Positions 23,446 through 35,445 of a DNA stretch of 64,000 nucleotides are shown in pieces; position 1 is the stretch's first letter, and the number at the start of each line of letters is the position of its first letter. The notes under the pieces were generated by a model, which was not told the DNA's origin, did not search any database, and saw only the letters and a program-made list of their open reading frames with translations. The position numbers were made by a program, and so were the translations under genes. Source of the stretch: Mycteria americana (Eukaryota > Chordata > Aves > Ciconiiformes > Ciconiidae); NCBI RefSeq assembly GCF_035582795.1, contig NW_027445626.1, positions 806,001 to 870,000 on the forward strand. The letters are read 5' to 3'.

Positions 23446-23861
23446 ACCTGGAAATATTTCCCAGGATTAGCTGCTCTATCACCTTCCCAGGGCTCGAGGA
23501 GAGGCTGACTCGTCTCTTGTTCCCCAGGTCCTCCTTCTTGCCCTCCTTGAAAATAGCAGTGACATTTGATTTCTTCCACTCTTCGGGCACATCCCCATCT
23601 CAATGCTCGGTAAAAGATTCTTGGGAGTGTCCTCGCAATGACATCTGCCAGCTCCCTCAGCACTCATGGGTGCATCCCATCATGGTCCGTGGGCTTCTGT
23701 ATGTCCAGTTTGCGTAAGAATTCCCTGACCTGATCCTCTTCCAGCAGGGCTATGTCTGCCTGGCTCCAGACTTGCCCCCCTCATCTCTGGCACCTGGTAT
23801 TCCTGAAGGCTGGTCTTGCTAGTAAAAGAGGAGGTGAAGAAGGCATTCCGTACCTCAGCCT
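23446..23861 (-). mobile_element. CR1 LINE fragment (ORF2 reverse transcriptase)
   Basis: The minus strand encodes pieces of CR1 ORF2 such as MPEEWKKSNVTAIFKEGKKE and FFTSSFTSKTSLQEYQVPE, in several frames. It is truncated at both ends and has frameshifts. The purine-rich array starts directly at its 5' side. Confidence 0.88.
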
Positions 23862-25456
23862 CTTCCAAAAGAGGGAAGAGGCAAGAGGAGGCAGCAGGAG
23901 GAGGAGGAGGAGGCAAGAGGAGGACAAGGATGCAACAGAAGCAACAGGATTAAAAAGAGGAGGAGGCAAGAGGAGGAACCAGGAGGAGGAGGAGGCAACA
24001 GGAGGCCACAAGCAAAGGAGGAGGAGGAGGACTCAACAGGAAGAGGAGGCAATGGGACGCAAATGGAGAATGAGGCAGTAAGAGGCAAGAGCGGGCAAAA
24101 GGAGGCAAGAGGAGGGAAAAGTAGATAGACATAACAGGACGTAAAGGACACAAGAGGAGGAAACAGGAGAAGGAGGAAGATGCAACAGGAGACCAATGGA
24201 GTTAAGAGGAGGAGGTGGAAGCAAAAGGAGGCAAGAGGCGGGCACTTGAGGCAAGAGGAGGAGGAGGAAAAAGAGAAGGTCCCCAGATGCAATAGGAGCA
24301 GGAAAAGGAAACAGAAGGCAACAGGAGGAAGAGGAGGTGTCAAGAGGACAAACGATGAGGGAAAAGCAGGAGAAGAAGGAGATGGAGAGAAGAGGAGAAG
24401 ACAGAGGAGGAGGAGGAAGAGGCAAGAGGAGGCACCAGGAGCAGGAGAAGAGGAGGCAACAAATGGAAACAGGAGGCAAGAGGAGGAAGAGGAGGACATC
24501 AGAAGGCAAAAGGAGCGGGAGGAGGCAATAGGAAGAGGAGAAGGAATGGAAGGGGGAGTCAACAGGTGGTAACAGGAGGACACAGGAGGAGGAGGCAACA
24601 AAAGGGGGAGGCAAGTAGAGGCAACAGAAGGAAGCAAGAAGAGGAGGAAAAGAAGGAGGAAGCAACAGGAGGCAAAAGGAGGAGGAAGACAAAGAAGGTA
24701 CTAGGCAGAGGAGGAAGAGGAGGAGGAGGAGGAGAATTAGGAAAGGTCAAAGCAGGTGGCAAGAGGAGACAACAGGATGAGGAGGAGAATGTGGAGGAGA
24801 AGGAGGAGGAGGAGAGGAGGAGGCAACAATGAGCAACAGGAGGTAAGAGCAAGAGGAGGAAAAGGAGGCTGCTGGAGGCCAGAGGATGCACCATCAGCAG
24901 AAAGAGAGGGAGGTAAAAGGAGGCAGAGCAGGGAAGAGGAGGAGGAAGAAGGGGAGGAAAGAGGAGGCAAGAGGAAGCAAAAGGAAAAGGATGATGAGGA
25001 GGAAAAGGCAAGAAGAGGAGGAGAAGGAGGAGGCAGGAGGGGCAAAAGGATGCTGGGGCAACGGGAGGCCACAAGAGGAGGAAGAGAAGGAGGAGGAGGC
25101 AAAAAGAGGCAAGAGGAGGCAACAGTAAGAGAAGGAAGCGTAAGAGGAGGAAGGGGAAAAGGAAGAGGAGGAGAAGAGAAGGAGGAGGAGAAGGAGGAGG
25201 AAGCAACAGGAGGCATGAGGAGCCAAAAGGAGAAAGAGGCCTAGGATGCAACATTGGGGCAACAAAAGGCAACAGGAACAGGATGCGGAAAAGAAGGCAA
25301 GAGGAGGCAAGGGAAGGCAACAGAAGGAGGAAGAGGAGGCACAGGGGGTTGAGGAGGAGGAGGAGCAGGAGGAAGCAACAGGAGGTACCAGAAGGAGGAG
25401 ATAATATGAGGCAAGGGGAGGAGGAGGAGGCAAAAGGAGGACAAGGAAACAAGAGG
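23862..25456. repeat. Polypurine minisatellite, GAGGCAACAGGA-type unit
   Basis: About 1.6 kb in which the plus strand is almost only A and G apart from a recurring C in GGCAACAGG or GGCAAGAGG. Units are irregular multiples of 3 bp, so long open frames occur in all registers. These are artefacts, not genes. Likely able to form triplex (H-DNA) structures. Confidence 0.92.
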
Positions 25457-25738
25457 CGACTCCTGTTGCCTCCTCCTCCTCCTGCGGCCTCCTTTTGCCT
25501 CTTGGTGCATTCTCTTCCTCCTCCTGCTCCTTTTCTTGCCTCCTGTTGCCTCCTGAGCTCCCTTTTTTTCCCTCTTGCCTCCTCTTACTTTTTCCTCCTA
25601 CTGTTGCATCCTGTTGCTTCCTCCTCTTCTTGCCTCCTCTTTCCTCTTATTGTCTCCTGGTGCCTCCTCCTACACCTCCTCCAGATTTCTGCTCTTGCCT
25701 CCTCTTGCTTCCTACCTCACCTCCTCCTCCTCCACGTG
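25457..25738. repeat. Polypyrimidine arm of the same minisatellite, inverted
   Basis: At about 25457-25460 the composition switches within four bases from purine to pyrimidine (CTCCTGTTGCCTCCTCCTCC), the exact complement of the preceding unit. The two arms form a long imperfect inverted repeat. Confidence 0.9.
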
Positions 25739-25739
25739 C

Positions 25740-28481
25740 CTTCTCACTAATGGTGGTCCGTTGGCCACCTTTGGTTCAAAAAGAAACTACTCCTCTATTC
25801 CTACACCTCGCCCTCCTCAAAAAAGTAGGGTAAATAGATATGGAGCATAGATGACTTAAGGACAGTATTGTAATCTTCACCTGATAACAAGGAGAAGAGA
25901 GGCTACAACTAATTCCAAAACATCCTTGAGAGCTTCTTCATTTTTCCTTGTCTCCAAAGCTCAGCCTGCGTACAGCTTGAAAGGACTACCTCAAATCTCT
26001 GCAACCCAAATCCCTCCAAACTTTTCTCAGCGAAGGTCTTTTAGCTTTTTAGCACTTCTGCCCGGCACTTCAGCACACTGCCCAGTCTCTGGTTTTTAGC
26101 TGGGTGAAGTCAAGGCACTCCCTTGCAACGCCTTCCCTACAAAAGCCTTCTCTTCATGCTGATCCCACTTGTATCACCTCAGGCTATGTACGCCTCCATC
26201 CTCCTTCTGCAGAGCTCCATTGGATGGGCAGTTTTCCTCTTTCTTTCATGCTCATTCACCTTCACAACCTTTTTGTATTGTATGCATAGCAAATATCGTC
26301 TGAAGCAACACATCAATCCCCCACAGCTTCACCCATTTCCCATTGCAGGCTGAGATATTTCTCCTCTTTGAGCAGACATTGTGCAAAGCTGCTCCACAGA
26401 TGGAAACACACTTCAGTGCTGCATATTCATTTGGGCTAAGAAAGACATTAAAATATATTCTGAGCTAGTTTTTCAAAGATACATTTTCCAAGTGGCAAAG
26501 CAGATTCAATACATAAATGCCGCGAGCCAAGAGAGAGGGGAAACTAGGGGAAGCTGTATTGTCTAGACTCACAACTTCTCTGTCAGTGAAGTCCCACAGC
26601 CTGGGGGAGGTTTTCAGTAGTTGGCCCTATGGGAAGATTTGTTCCTTGGGCCTCTTGGCTCGAGCCTGCTGCATTCACTTTCCCAGCAAAGGGAAAAGTT
26701 CCAGTTCAGCTATGAAGCTTTTGCCCATGCTGCCTGGAGAGCCAGGACACTTGTGTCACACAACAGCCAGTGTCAGAGTGAAGCTGGAGGAAGTGTGAAT
26801 TGGAATGACTTGGGCTCAAATGGAAACTCCAATGCTGAGCTGTCAGGACCACATTGGCTGCAGTTAGATGTAAGTTACCTGACACCCCTGTGACTTCAGA
26901 GGAACTCTAGTTGGCAGAGTTCCTCACAGCCCTCACTGGGGGCAAGGTGTCAGGGAGAGGGGAGCACGTTTCCGTTTCCCACATCCCAGGACAGTGCCCA
27001 AACCATCCTCCCCTTGGCCTCTGGCATCTCATTTCTTGAGATGCACATTGGCTGGGTCTTCTGGCAGTAAACCTTCAACAACCCTTCAGGTGCTTGGGTG
27101 ATTTCCCTAAGACGATCAGTATCTAAAAAAGAAGAAAAAGCAACACAAAGCAACCTACAAACAACCCGCCAACATGAATCTGCCTAAACCTCAATAGCTG
27201 CAACATAGCAGTTTGCATCTGTGATAGCCACTCTGGGCAATGCCAGTTCAATCAGTAGTTGCAATGTAAGCCATCATACCCCATCCTCAAGGACAACTCT
27301 AAAGCAGTTCAGATGAAGGGTGGTCTTTGAAAAGTCACTGGTTGCGTCCCCAGCTGGCATGGACACTGCTGATTCCCCACTCCACAGTGGCAGAGCTTGG
27401 ATGCCTTCTCGGGACACACTTCTTGCCAGGAAGCCACAGCCATGGGGGTATCTCACCTGGTTCTTACTGGCACATCACTCAGCATCCATTTTGGTGCACA
27501 TCTTTCTTTTCTGTGTCTACTCTGTCCACACATCAGAATCACAGAAAGACAAACACTTCATAAAAGTTTCTCATAAAGCCCTTGTTACAGGAAGGAAGTC
27601 TCCCCATCAGATCTGGAGGGAGCCAGGAAGATTGCCATCAGCACTAGGAAGATCCACGAAGCTCCAGGCCTTTTCTGAAGTGCAGCAAATTCTTGCAACC
27701 ATGATTTGAGCCTGGAAGTGGGAAGGAGTTGATGTGTGTGGGTGGAGGAGGAATAAGTGTGTGGTGGGAGTATGTCAGGGCCCTTGCGCAAATCAAGCAT
27801 GATGGAAACATTTCCCCCTGTGCACATGCATCCGCCGAGGAAATGGGGAAAGCCCGCTGCTGGGGCTGGATGTGCTCAGTCATGCCCCATGAGCTGACCT
27901 TGCTCTCTTTTGCAAGGAAGAAGAAAATAGGAGGACTCAGTTTGCAATATCTAATTTAGCCAGTGGGAAACGAATAAGTAATGACATTGTGGGAGGGGGG
28001 GTCGGATTATGAGAAGGAAAGAACGGGGAAGTAATGATTTCTATGTCTAAAAAATGGGGAAAATGAGACCCAGCTTGTGTATGTTTCTTCTGCAGAAAGA
28101 TCTACTTTTTTTTCCGAGGGGCTGACCCTATCAGACTAGCTTTCACAGTTCCCGTCTGCTAGAAAGGCCAGAGAACACGAGGGATGGGATTCATCTACTC
28201 GCATTTAGACATGCCCAGTGGAAGGGCTTGAGTCAGCTGCCCACTTCTCACTGCCAATCTGGACATGCCCTAAGGAATCCCAGACATGCAACAATCCCAC
28301 CCCTCAGCTTGGCTGGGTAACGGAAGAGAAATCAGCATGTCTAGAGTAAGTTTTCTCCCACTCCTGGGCAGGTGTGGCATTTCAACAGCTCCCGCTTGCA
28401 GCATCCCAATTGTGTCTACTTGAAAGAAAGAAGAAAGGCAGGGAATGTTTTTACACTCTTCAACACCAGACCTATATTTCT
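25740..28481. other. Gene-poor stretch, nothing recognised
   Basis: AT-richer DNA with only short open frames. A piece at 26580-26940 is evenly composed and could be an old repeat, but I recognise no family. No exon or RNA signature was seen. Confidence 0.4.
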
Positions 28482-29588
28482 TCAAGACACAAATGCTCTT
28501 CTCCCACTTCTCATTCCCCAAACACTCCCAAGATTCTGCACTTGTAAAGATATGCCTGGCACACAAAATATGCACTTACGAGTTGTCCACACTTGACACA
28601 ACCACAACCTGATTATTCCTGGTGGATCACAACTAGTATGAGCTCTCGATGCAGGCCACAGTTTTTCTGAGTGCATTTCCAAGAGCCCCTTGACTTCCCT
28701 GTTCCGCAGGCTGTAGAGTGGAATGACCATGGGCGTGAGGATGGTGTAGAAAAAGGAGAGCACTTTCTTGAGCTGCCTCAGTGAGGCTGTTCTGGGAATC
28801 ATCTAGACAACAATGAGGGTACCATAGAAAAGAGTCACCACGATGAGGTGAGAGGAGCAGGTGGAGATGGCCTTCTGCCTCCCCGTGGTGGCTGGGATCC
28901 TCAGGATCGCAGCTATGATGCTGATATAGGATGCCAATGTGAATACAAATGGGAAGACTACATCCAGAAAGCAGATGATGAAAGTAACCAGTCTCAGCAC
29001 GGTGCTGTCACTGCAGGCAAGCTCTAGCAATGGGGCAAAATCACAGAAGAAATGATCACTTGCATTGGGACCACAGCACTGTGACTTGAAAAATAGCCCA
29101 GTGACTATGGTAGACATCAGTAATCCTGCTAGCCAAGAGCCAGCCACCAGCTGGAGACAGAGCTTCCAGTTCATGAGGCTTGCGTAGAGCAGGGGTTGAC
29201 ATATGGCCAAGTACCGATCAGAGGACGTGGTGGCCAGCAGGTAACACTCGGTACCTGCAAAACTGCCAAAGAAAAAGAGCTGTGTCATGCAGCCTTGAGC
29301 AGAAAGGGCTCTGTCCCTGCTTAGGAAGCTGGCCAGCAGCCTGGGCAGCATTCTGGAGGTACAGCACATTTGCACACTGGAGAAATTCCCCAGGAAGACC
29401 AACATGGGAGTGTGAAGGTGCTGATCTGCCACCAGCAGCACAACAATGAGGATGTTAACAAACATGGTCCCCATGTAGATGATGAGAGAGAGGAGAAAGA
29501 GAGGCATCTGAAGCTTGGGGACGTTACGCAGTGCCAGCAGGAGGAACTCCACTGGTGATGTCCGGTTGTCCCATTCCTCTTTCTCCAT
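28482..29588 (-). pseudogene. Olfactory receptor pseudogene (class II, OR6/OR11-like)
   Basis: Starting at an ATG at 29586-29588 (MEKEEWDNRTS, with an N-glycosylation site), the frame shows the receptor order: a TM1 GN-type region changed to VNILIV, LHTPM after TM2, SSDRYLAICQPLLY after TM3, the CGPNASDHFFCD loop, SDS-T before TM5, GRQKAISTCSSHL at TM6, and IPLYSLRNREV at TM7. An in-frame TAG at 28803-28805 stands where TM7-proximal tyrosine (GTLxVY) is usual, at codon 262. The frame also runs about 70 codons past the usual end. MAYDRY is degraded to TSSDRY. Probably non-functional. Confidence 0.9.
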
Positions 29589-32429
29589 GAAGCACTGTAG
29601 GACTTTCTTTTCCCCTCTTGGCAGGAAGGGAACCTGAGGAAGGGCATGCGCTTCTGTGTTTGTTGCAAAAAGGAACTGGGAAGCAGTGACTGCCAGAGAC
29701 AACATGGAGGTTTTCCCTCATCTGCCTGAATTCACACTTGGTTTAGGGGCTCCATTCCTCGTGAAAGGGCAGGAACAGGTTCTCTGAGAGGGCCAAACTA
29801 CTCTTCTTAGAAGAACCTCCTCTGATTAGAGCGATGATTTGCCACAATGAGGTGCCTATTTCTGTGGAATGAAAGAGAAGGTTCATTTGCTCACATTAGA
29901 TGATGACGCTTGAAGTTCTTCCCAGTAGTACCCAGCACAGGCGTTAGCCAAGTCCTGCTTTCAAGCAGCAGAAAGATGGGCCAGACAGGAAAGCCCCATC
30001 ATGCAAAAAAGCCTTTAGGGGAACGCATCGTGCCATAGACTCTTTCTTCACACTGAGGAAGAATGGACACGAAACAGGATTAGCGGTCTCAACTCCCTGA
30101 AGCATTTGCTTTCTGATGAGCCCATTCTGTCCCTGGACAGTGCATCTCTTTCCACTGAGCAAGAGTGGCCAGCAGTCACTAGCTTGGTAGTTGAAGGCAC
30201 TACAAAGGGATTGTTAGACAGGAGCCTTACAAGCAGATATGAACTTGGGAGAAAAGGGCAATAAAAAGTGAATTCCAGAGAAGAGGTAACTGAGTTGTTT
30301 AAGCCAATGAGGAAAAGCGATGTCGCATGAGGAGGAGGCGAAAAGGACAGGGGTGATGACCACTGGCTGAACATCTTTTCCTGCTCTCCTTCAATTTCTG
30401 AATGCATTTGGGCTGCTTCCCTGCAGCAGCACAGCACCTGGACCTCAGTATTCCCATCTGAGTTCTCAGGGCTCCCTATTCAGCACCGCAATGAAGACAG
30501 AGTTGTGTCCCAAGGGGGAGTGGGGGCCGAGGCAGGGCAGGATCATGATCAAGCACAGGGTTCCACTAAATGCCTAGATACATGCCTGCTTGCCTGCCCA
30601 GGGAACATCTGTGGCTGAAAGAGAGAGCACTTTGCCCACGCCTCCTCTTTGGGTTTTCATAACACTCGGCTCAGAAAAAACACTGTCCCGATGATTCCCT
30701 GTCTCAAACTTGATACCTTTTATAGCAACATGGAGATGGCCAAGGCAGGCACCTAGGCAGCCCAGAGAGTTCCTGGGATGGAGGAGCCCTTTTACTGAGT
30801 GATCCACCCAACCTACACTGGGATGCCTTGTTCCTGAAGGTGCTTCCATGGGCAGGGTGCCTCAGATTCACTGCTCTCTGGAAATCACATGCCACGTTGA
30901 TGGCTGAGAGACAACTGTTGGATAGCTGAGGGATTGAGATTGATCCCTACGATACAAGCAAGATGGAGAAAGAGACAGAGAGAGATTCAGAGAGCTGAGA
31001 AAATAAGGGACATGTATTGGCACACTGGCCCCATACACTCTGCCCCAACCTCTTCACGTCCACTGAGGTGTGTGAGTGCCCACCAGCTTATGCCCCACAG
31101 CTCTGACTGTAGTGACAACCACGCTGCCGGTATCTCTGTTCAGCAGTGTCAAGGACACAGGGAGGGTCTCTAGAGGAAAGAGTGAGCTGGAATGAGAAGA
31201 CATGCAGGACAGGACTGTACCAAGCCACATGGTCTCACTTCATAGTTGCCACTGTGCAAAAAGCCACTGGCACGTTAAGCCCACCCGCCTCAGCAAATCC
31301 AGCACCTACCTGTAATCCCCAGCATGATGTGATAACCTTTCCTTTGAGGGAAATGGAGGATGAAAGGCAAGGGCTGGGTGCCATCCTCTGCCTCTTCCCC
31401 ATTCCATCCTCCCCTTTCCAAGTCTGCCTGCAGCCCCTGACTCAGCCATTGCTCTGCCCTCACACACTGTCAGCATCTCCTTCTGTGAGTCTTCAGCAGC
31501 ACCTGAATGTCTCCAGCTCTGCAGTGCCTGCTGGGTTTATAGAAGAGTCTCCTGAAGGTTCCTGCTGCAGCTCAGAGTTCTCTTTGTGTCACAGAAAGTG
31601 AGCCCTGTGCAACTGAAGCCCTGTGGGGATGGAAGCCCTGAGCTGCCCTCCCCTGGACCTCTGTGCTCTTAGGAAGAGGGGAAATGAGGCAGGGGAATGA
31701 GCCATGAGCTCTTCACACTCCTGGAGCAGAACTCCAATGAGATATGTGCCACAGCTGCTCCTTCCAGACTCCAGGAATGGCCAGTGGGGAGAAAGGAGGC
31801 ATTTCTTCCAAGCTGAGGAGACTGGCAATATGGGACAGGATGAATCACCCTCAGGGGTGCCAGGCTCTGCCCGTTGAGGAGAGAGGAAACCCAAACCTCT
31901 CCCAGGGGCAAAGGTGCCTAACTTGCTGGCGGCTAAAGGGAGCTCAGCTACTGATATAGACTGCCAGTTAGGATTCCACCCTCTTAAAGAATGCTGCACA
32001 GGGTTCTCCTTTGCTCTGGCTTTAGGGCAAGGGGAGCAAGAGGCCATGATACCTCTCAGCTCTGTTGACTTGTACCTCATGACTCGTAGACTCCCTGATC
32101 TCTCCAATGAATGCAAAGGGAGAGAGGGACCCTGGGACGTCATTTGGGGTAAGCAACTGCCTAGAGCATGGTCTCCAGTGAAGTCAGAATTGGAGGTGAG
32201 TGCTGTGTCCAGTGGGATCTCAAAGGACGGACATTCCATAGCCTGCCTGGGCTACCTGGTCCAAGGTCTGTCTGTCCTCATGGTCAATGTTCTTCCTGTT
32301 ACAGGTCAGCATCTCCCCTCTTTCAAGTTATGACCACGTCTTTTGTCTTTCTGACATGCACCTCTGTAAAGCGCCCAGCAGCTCTGCCTTTCCAGTAACC
32401 TCCTCTTAGGTTCTGCAAGGCTGCTGGTA
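29589..32429. other. Stretch without a supported gene
   Basis: Upstream of the minus-strand receptor pseudogene. A minus-strand frame at 31589-32239 (216 codons) has no domain or splice support. No repeat family recognised. Confidence 0.4.
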
Positions 32430-33415
32430 CATTCTCTTTAAGCTGTCTCTTCATCAAGCTAAACGAGAGCCACTTGCCTCAGCTTGTCCTCACAGCTCAG
32501 GTGCACTGTGCCCCTGACCATCTAGTGGTCTCTGCTGAGTTCATGAGGGCTTGTATGTGTCTGTCTTGTACGGGGTGGTGGGGTGCCGGGTGCAGTATTC
32601 CAGATGTGATTGGATGAGTGCTGGTCTAATGAGCCTGTCTATTGCCTACTCTCCTGTTGATACAACGCCAAGTGCTGATAGCCTTCTGTGCTGTCAGGAC
32701 TCACTGCTGAATCCAGGCTGTCCTACTGTTCACCAAGGTCTGCAGATGCTTGTCAGCAGAGTTGCGACCCAGTCAGTCCATCTGCTCTATCTATCACCAT
32801 TCTAGAGCATTAGTCTGTGCCATGTTTCCTTCTGTCAGGATGGATGGGGACATTTCTTTTTGGTCCAGTCCTCCAACGCCAAAGGAATTGGCATTGATGT
32901 CTAGCTCCCTGGAACTGGCAGTCTGCTTGTTGAACAAATTGACTGCAGCCCTCTGGTTTTGTGTCTTCCAAAAACTTGAGGAGGTCCATCTCGTATCCTT
33001 CTCAGGTCATTGGTAAAGCCAGTAACCAGGAGAGGTCTCCGAGCAGACTCCCAGAGAGTTGTGTTTGTAGCTGGCCTTCGGGTAGAGTGTGGACTATTCC
33101 CCATTACCCTTTGGGAGCACTAATCCAGCCAGGTTTTCATCCAATCTTGTATACCATCCAGGCCATAATGTCCCAGGTTGGAGACAAGGACTTCTGAGGA
33201 CCAGAATGGTCAGAGAGACTCTTTCTCCAGGCCTGCAGACTGAGCTGACACTGGCTACCCAGGGGGTCAAAAGTGGCTTGTCTTCTTCCAAGTCTGCAGC
33301 AAAACAAACATCAGGAAATCCTTCTCTTTTATCTCCCCTCATGCCTACTTCTCTGCTTAGCTTCATGGACTCAGTTCAACTGCTCTTGAAGTTTGGGGGC
33401 TGTCAGAGGCCTGAG
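32430..33415 (-). mobile_element. Old, diverged CR1 fragment
   Basis: The plus strand carries diverged complements of CR1 landmarks in the right order: a sequence like CAGTATTCCAGATGTG, then TTCCAAAAACTTGAGGAGGTC, then AACCAGGAGAGG...GAGAGTTG, AATCCAGCCAGGTTTTCATCC, and GGTCAAAAGTGGCTTGTC. Heavily mutated, no intact frame. Confidence 0.65.
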
Positions 33416-33419
33416 GAAA

Positions 33420-33558
33420 TTAATTAACCTCAGTGACCCTGATCAGCCTCAGCTGATGCCTTCATCCACAGTCATGGGCCTAGGAGCTCTAGGCCTTAAG
33501 TCCCAACCTTACCCTGTGCTGTAGGAGTGCTGGTCTCCAGATCAGCCTCTCACTCTCC

Positions 33559-33604
<46 letters not shown>

Positions 33605-33830
33605 CTCTCATCTGGCCACAGAGCCCTTTGATCTGGGCCTCAACTGCAGACTGAATTCCTGGCTTGACCTTGGCACTGCCTTATCACTATGGGCCTGCTT
33701 GGTGATTGCTGGACCTGAACCTCATCCTAATCAATGGATTGACTTCCTGGCTTCACTGCAGGCCACCATCCCCAGGCCTGTCCTGCTTGCCTTGCTGAGA
33801 TACTGTGGGGCTGGGGCCTGGCTGGAGAGG
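33420..33830. repeat. Dispersed repeat, copy 1 (contains a hexamer expansion)
   Basis: Matches 48490-48720 in order: CCTGATCAGCCT, ATGGGCC, CTGTGCTGTAGGAGTGCTGG, CTCCAGATCAGCC, TTGATCTGGGCCT, CCTGGCTTGACCTTG. Family unknown to me. The CATGCC run (33555-33605) sits inside it. Confidence 0.6.
33555..33605. repeat. Hexanucleotide microsatellite (CCCATG)n
   Basis: About eight perfect tandem copies of CCCATG. The homologous repeat at about 48660 has only a single comparable CCATG. Confidence 0.95.
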
Positions 33831-34944
33831 CACCTGTGCTGCCAGCCATGGTGTCTCCCTCAGCTTCCAGCTCTCCTTCCTGTAGGGAGCAGCGCTGCTC
33901 TTGCTGCTCCCTGACAGAGGAGTTCTCTTCTGTCCAGCTACAGATATCATTATTACAACACCTGCTCCTGACCTCATCCTCTACCCTCACTTCGGATTCA
34001 GCAGGAAGAAAATACCCCCACGGTACCCCCAAAGGTATTCAGGAAGTATAATTCATCCCACTTCATGTGGACAGCTGAAATCACTCTCCAATCATCTGTT
34101 TCGCTCCAGTGACCATCTTTCTTCGTCGAGATGAACACATGGTCCTCTTGGCCAATGGAAAAAAGAATAGAAAGCAGGAGACTTATCAGATGAATCTGAA
34201 AGCAATAGTCTAAATTAAGGTCAAAATCTCAGGTCTGAACTGAAAGTATATTAAGATGTAAGCTCACATCTGATCTCTAATTCAGCATCTGATGTGAGGC
34301 CCTTTTCTGTGGTCAGTGGAGAGAGATCCGTTAAGTGGTGAGCATACAGTCACCCCACTTAGGACGTGATGAATCACAAAAGGGAAATTTTTCTCTCCCC
34401 ATGGGTAGCAGAAGGAAGCAAAAGGACTGGCTCAGAAAAGGTGATCTGGGAGGGGTTCATCTCAGATAGTTGTAAATGTCTCCACAGAAGCCATTTGCAA
34501 TGAGTCAGTCTCATAAATCCAAAGAAGGAAGTCCTTTCAAGGTAAAACTTGTCTGAGCTGACTGAAAAGGGTTTTGTCTTTGGTTCACTGGCAACCCACA
34601 GAACATGTAGTAGCCTACTGGCTGTACAAAAGAATGAATTGGTTTGAACTGGATCAGAATAGTTCTTTGTTCATTTAACAAAGTCCTGGAAGTGAACTTG
34701 GATGCTTCTTTTCTTTATTTATCTGCATTTTCAATTCAATGACTAAAAAAAATAATAAAACTCATTCTTCAACCATCTCAAGTGCTAGGGAGGTGAATAG
34801 TTATTTAGGGGATTCTTATCCACCTAAGGAAGTGTGGTATTTACTGTCCACATCCATTACAGGGAGGAGACCCTGGTCCTCAGGCCATGCTGCTCATGGT
34901 GCATAACTACTATGTCTCCTGGGTCTCAGCTGGCCTACGAGGAT
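33831..34944. other. Stretch with nothing recognised
   Basis: AT-moderate sequence, short frames only, no repeat or gene signature that I can support. Confidence 0.4.
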
Positions 34945-35445
34945 TCCCTCAATACAAGAAAGAAATTGAGGTGCTGGAGTGCATCCAAAGAAGAGCAACG
35001 AAGCTGGTGAAGGCTCTAGAGCACAAGTCTGATGAGGAGCAGCTCAGGGAACTGGAGTTGTTTAGCCTGGAGAAAAGGAGGCTCAAGGGACACCTTCTCG
35101 CTCTCTGCAGAGGTTGTTGTGAGGTGGGTGTCAACCTCTTCTCCCAAGTAACAAGGGATAGGACAAGAGGAAATGGCCTCAAGTTGCGCCAGGAGAGGTT
35201 TAGATTGCATATTAGGAACAATTTCTTCACTGAAAGGCTTGTCAAGCATTGGAACTGGCTGCCCAGGCTGCCCAGGGAAGTGGTTGAGTCACCACCCCTG
35301 GAGGTATTGAAAAGACGTGTCGATGTGGCACTTAGAGACATGGTTTAGTGGTGGACTTGGTCGTGCTAGGTCTACTGTTGGACTTGATGATCTTAAAGGT
35401 CTTTTCCAACCTGAATGATTCTATTATTCTATGATTCTCTGCAGC
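34945..35445 (+). mobile_element. CR1 3' end fragment
   Basis: The plus strand encodes the ORF2 C-terminus ([51 protein letters not shown]), then the CR1 trailer ending in ATTCTATTATTCTATGATTC. 5' truncated, as usual for CR1. The frame is open over about 150 codons, so the copy is relatively young. Confidence 0.93.

Noticed and set aside
23752-25244. Long E-, R-, G- and K-rich plus-strand frames and S-, L- and P-rich minus-strand frames
   Set aside because: Repeat units are multiples of 3 bp without stops, so all registers are open. No domain, and composition is that of the minisatellite.
23862-25738. Possible CRISPR-like array
   Set aside because: No unique spacers; units vary continuously as in a minisatellite, and the DNA is vertebrate.
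31589-32239. 216-codon minus-strand frame
   Set aside because: Moderate length is possible by chance; no motif, signal peptide or exon context.
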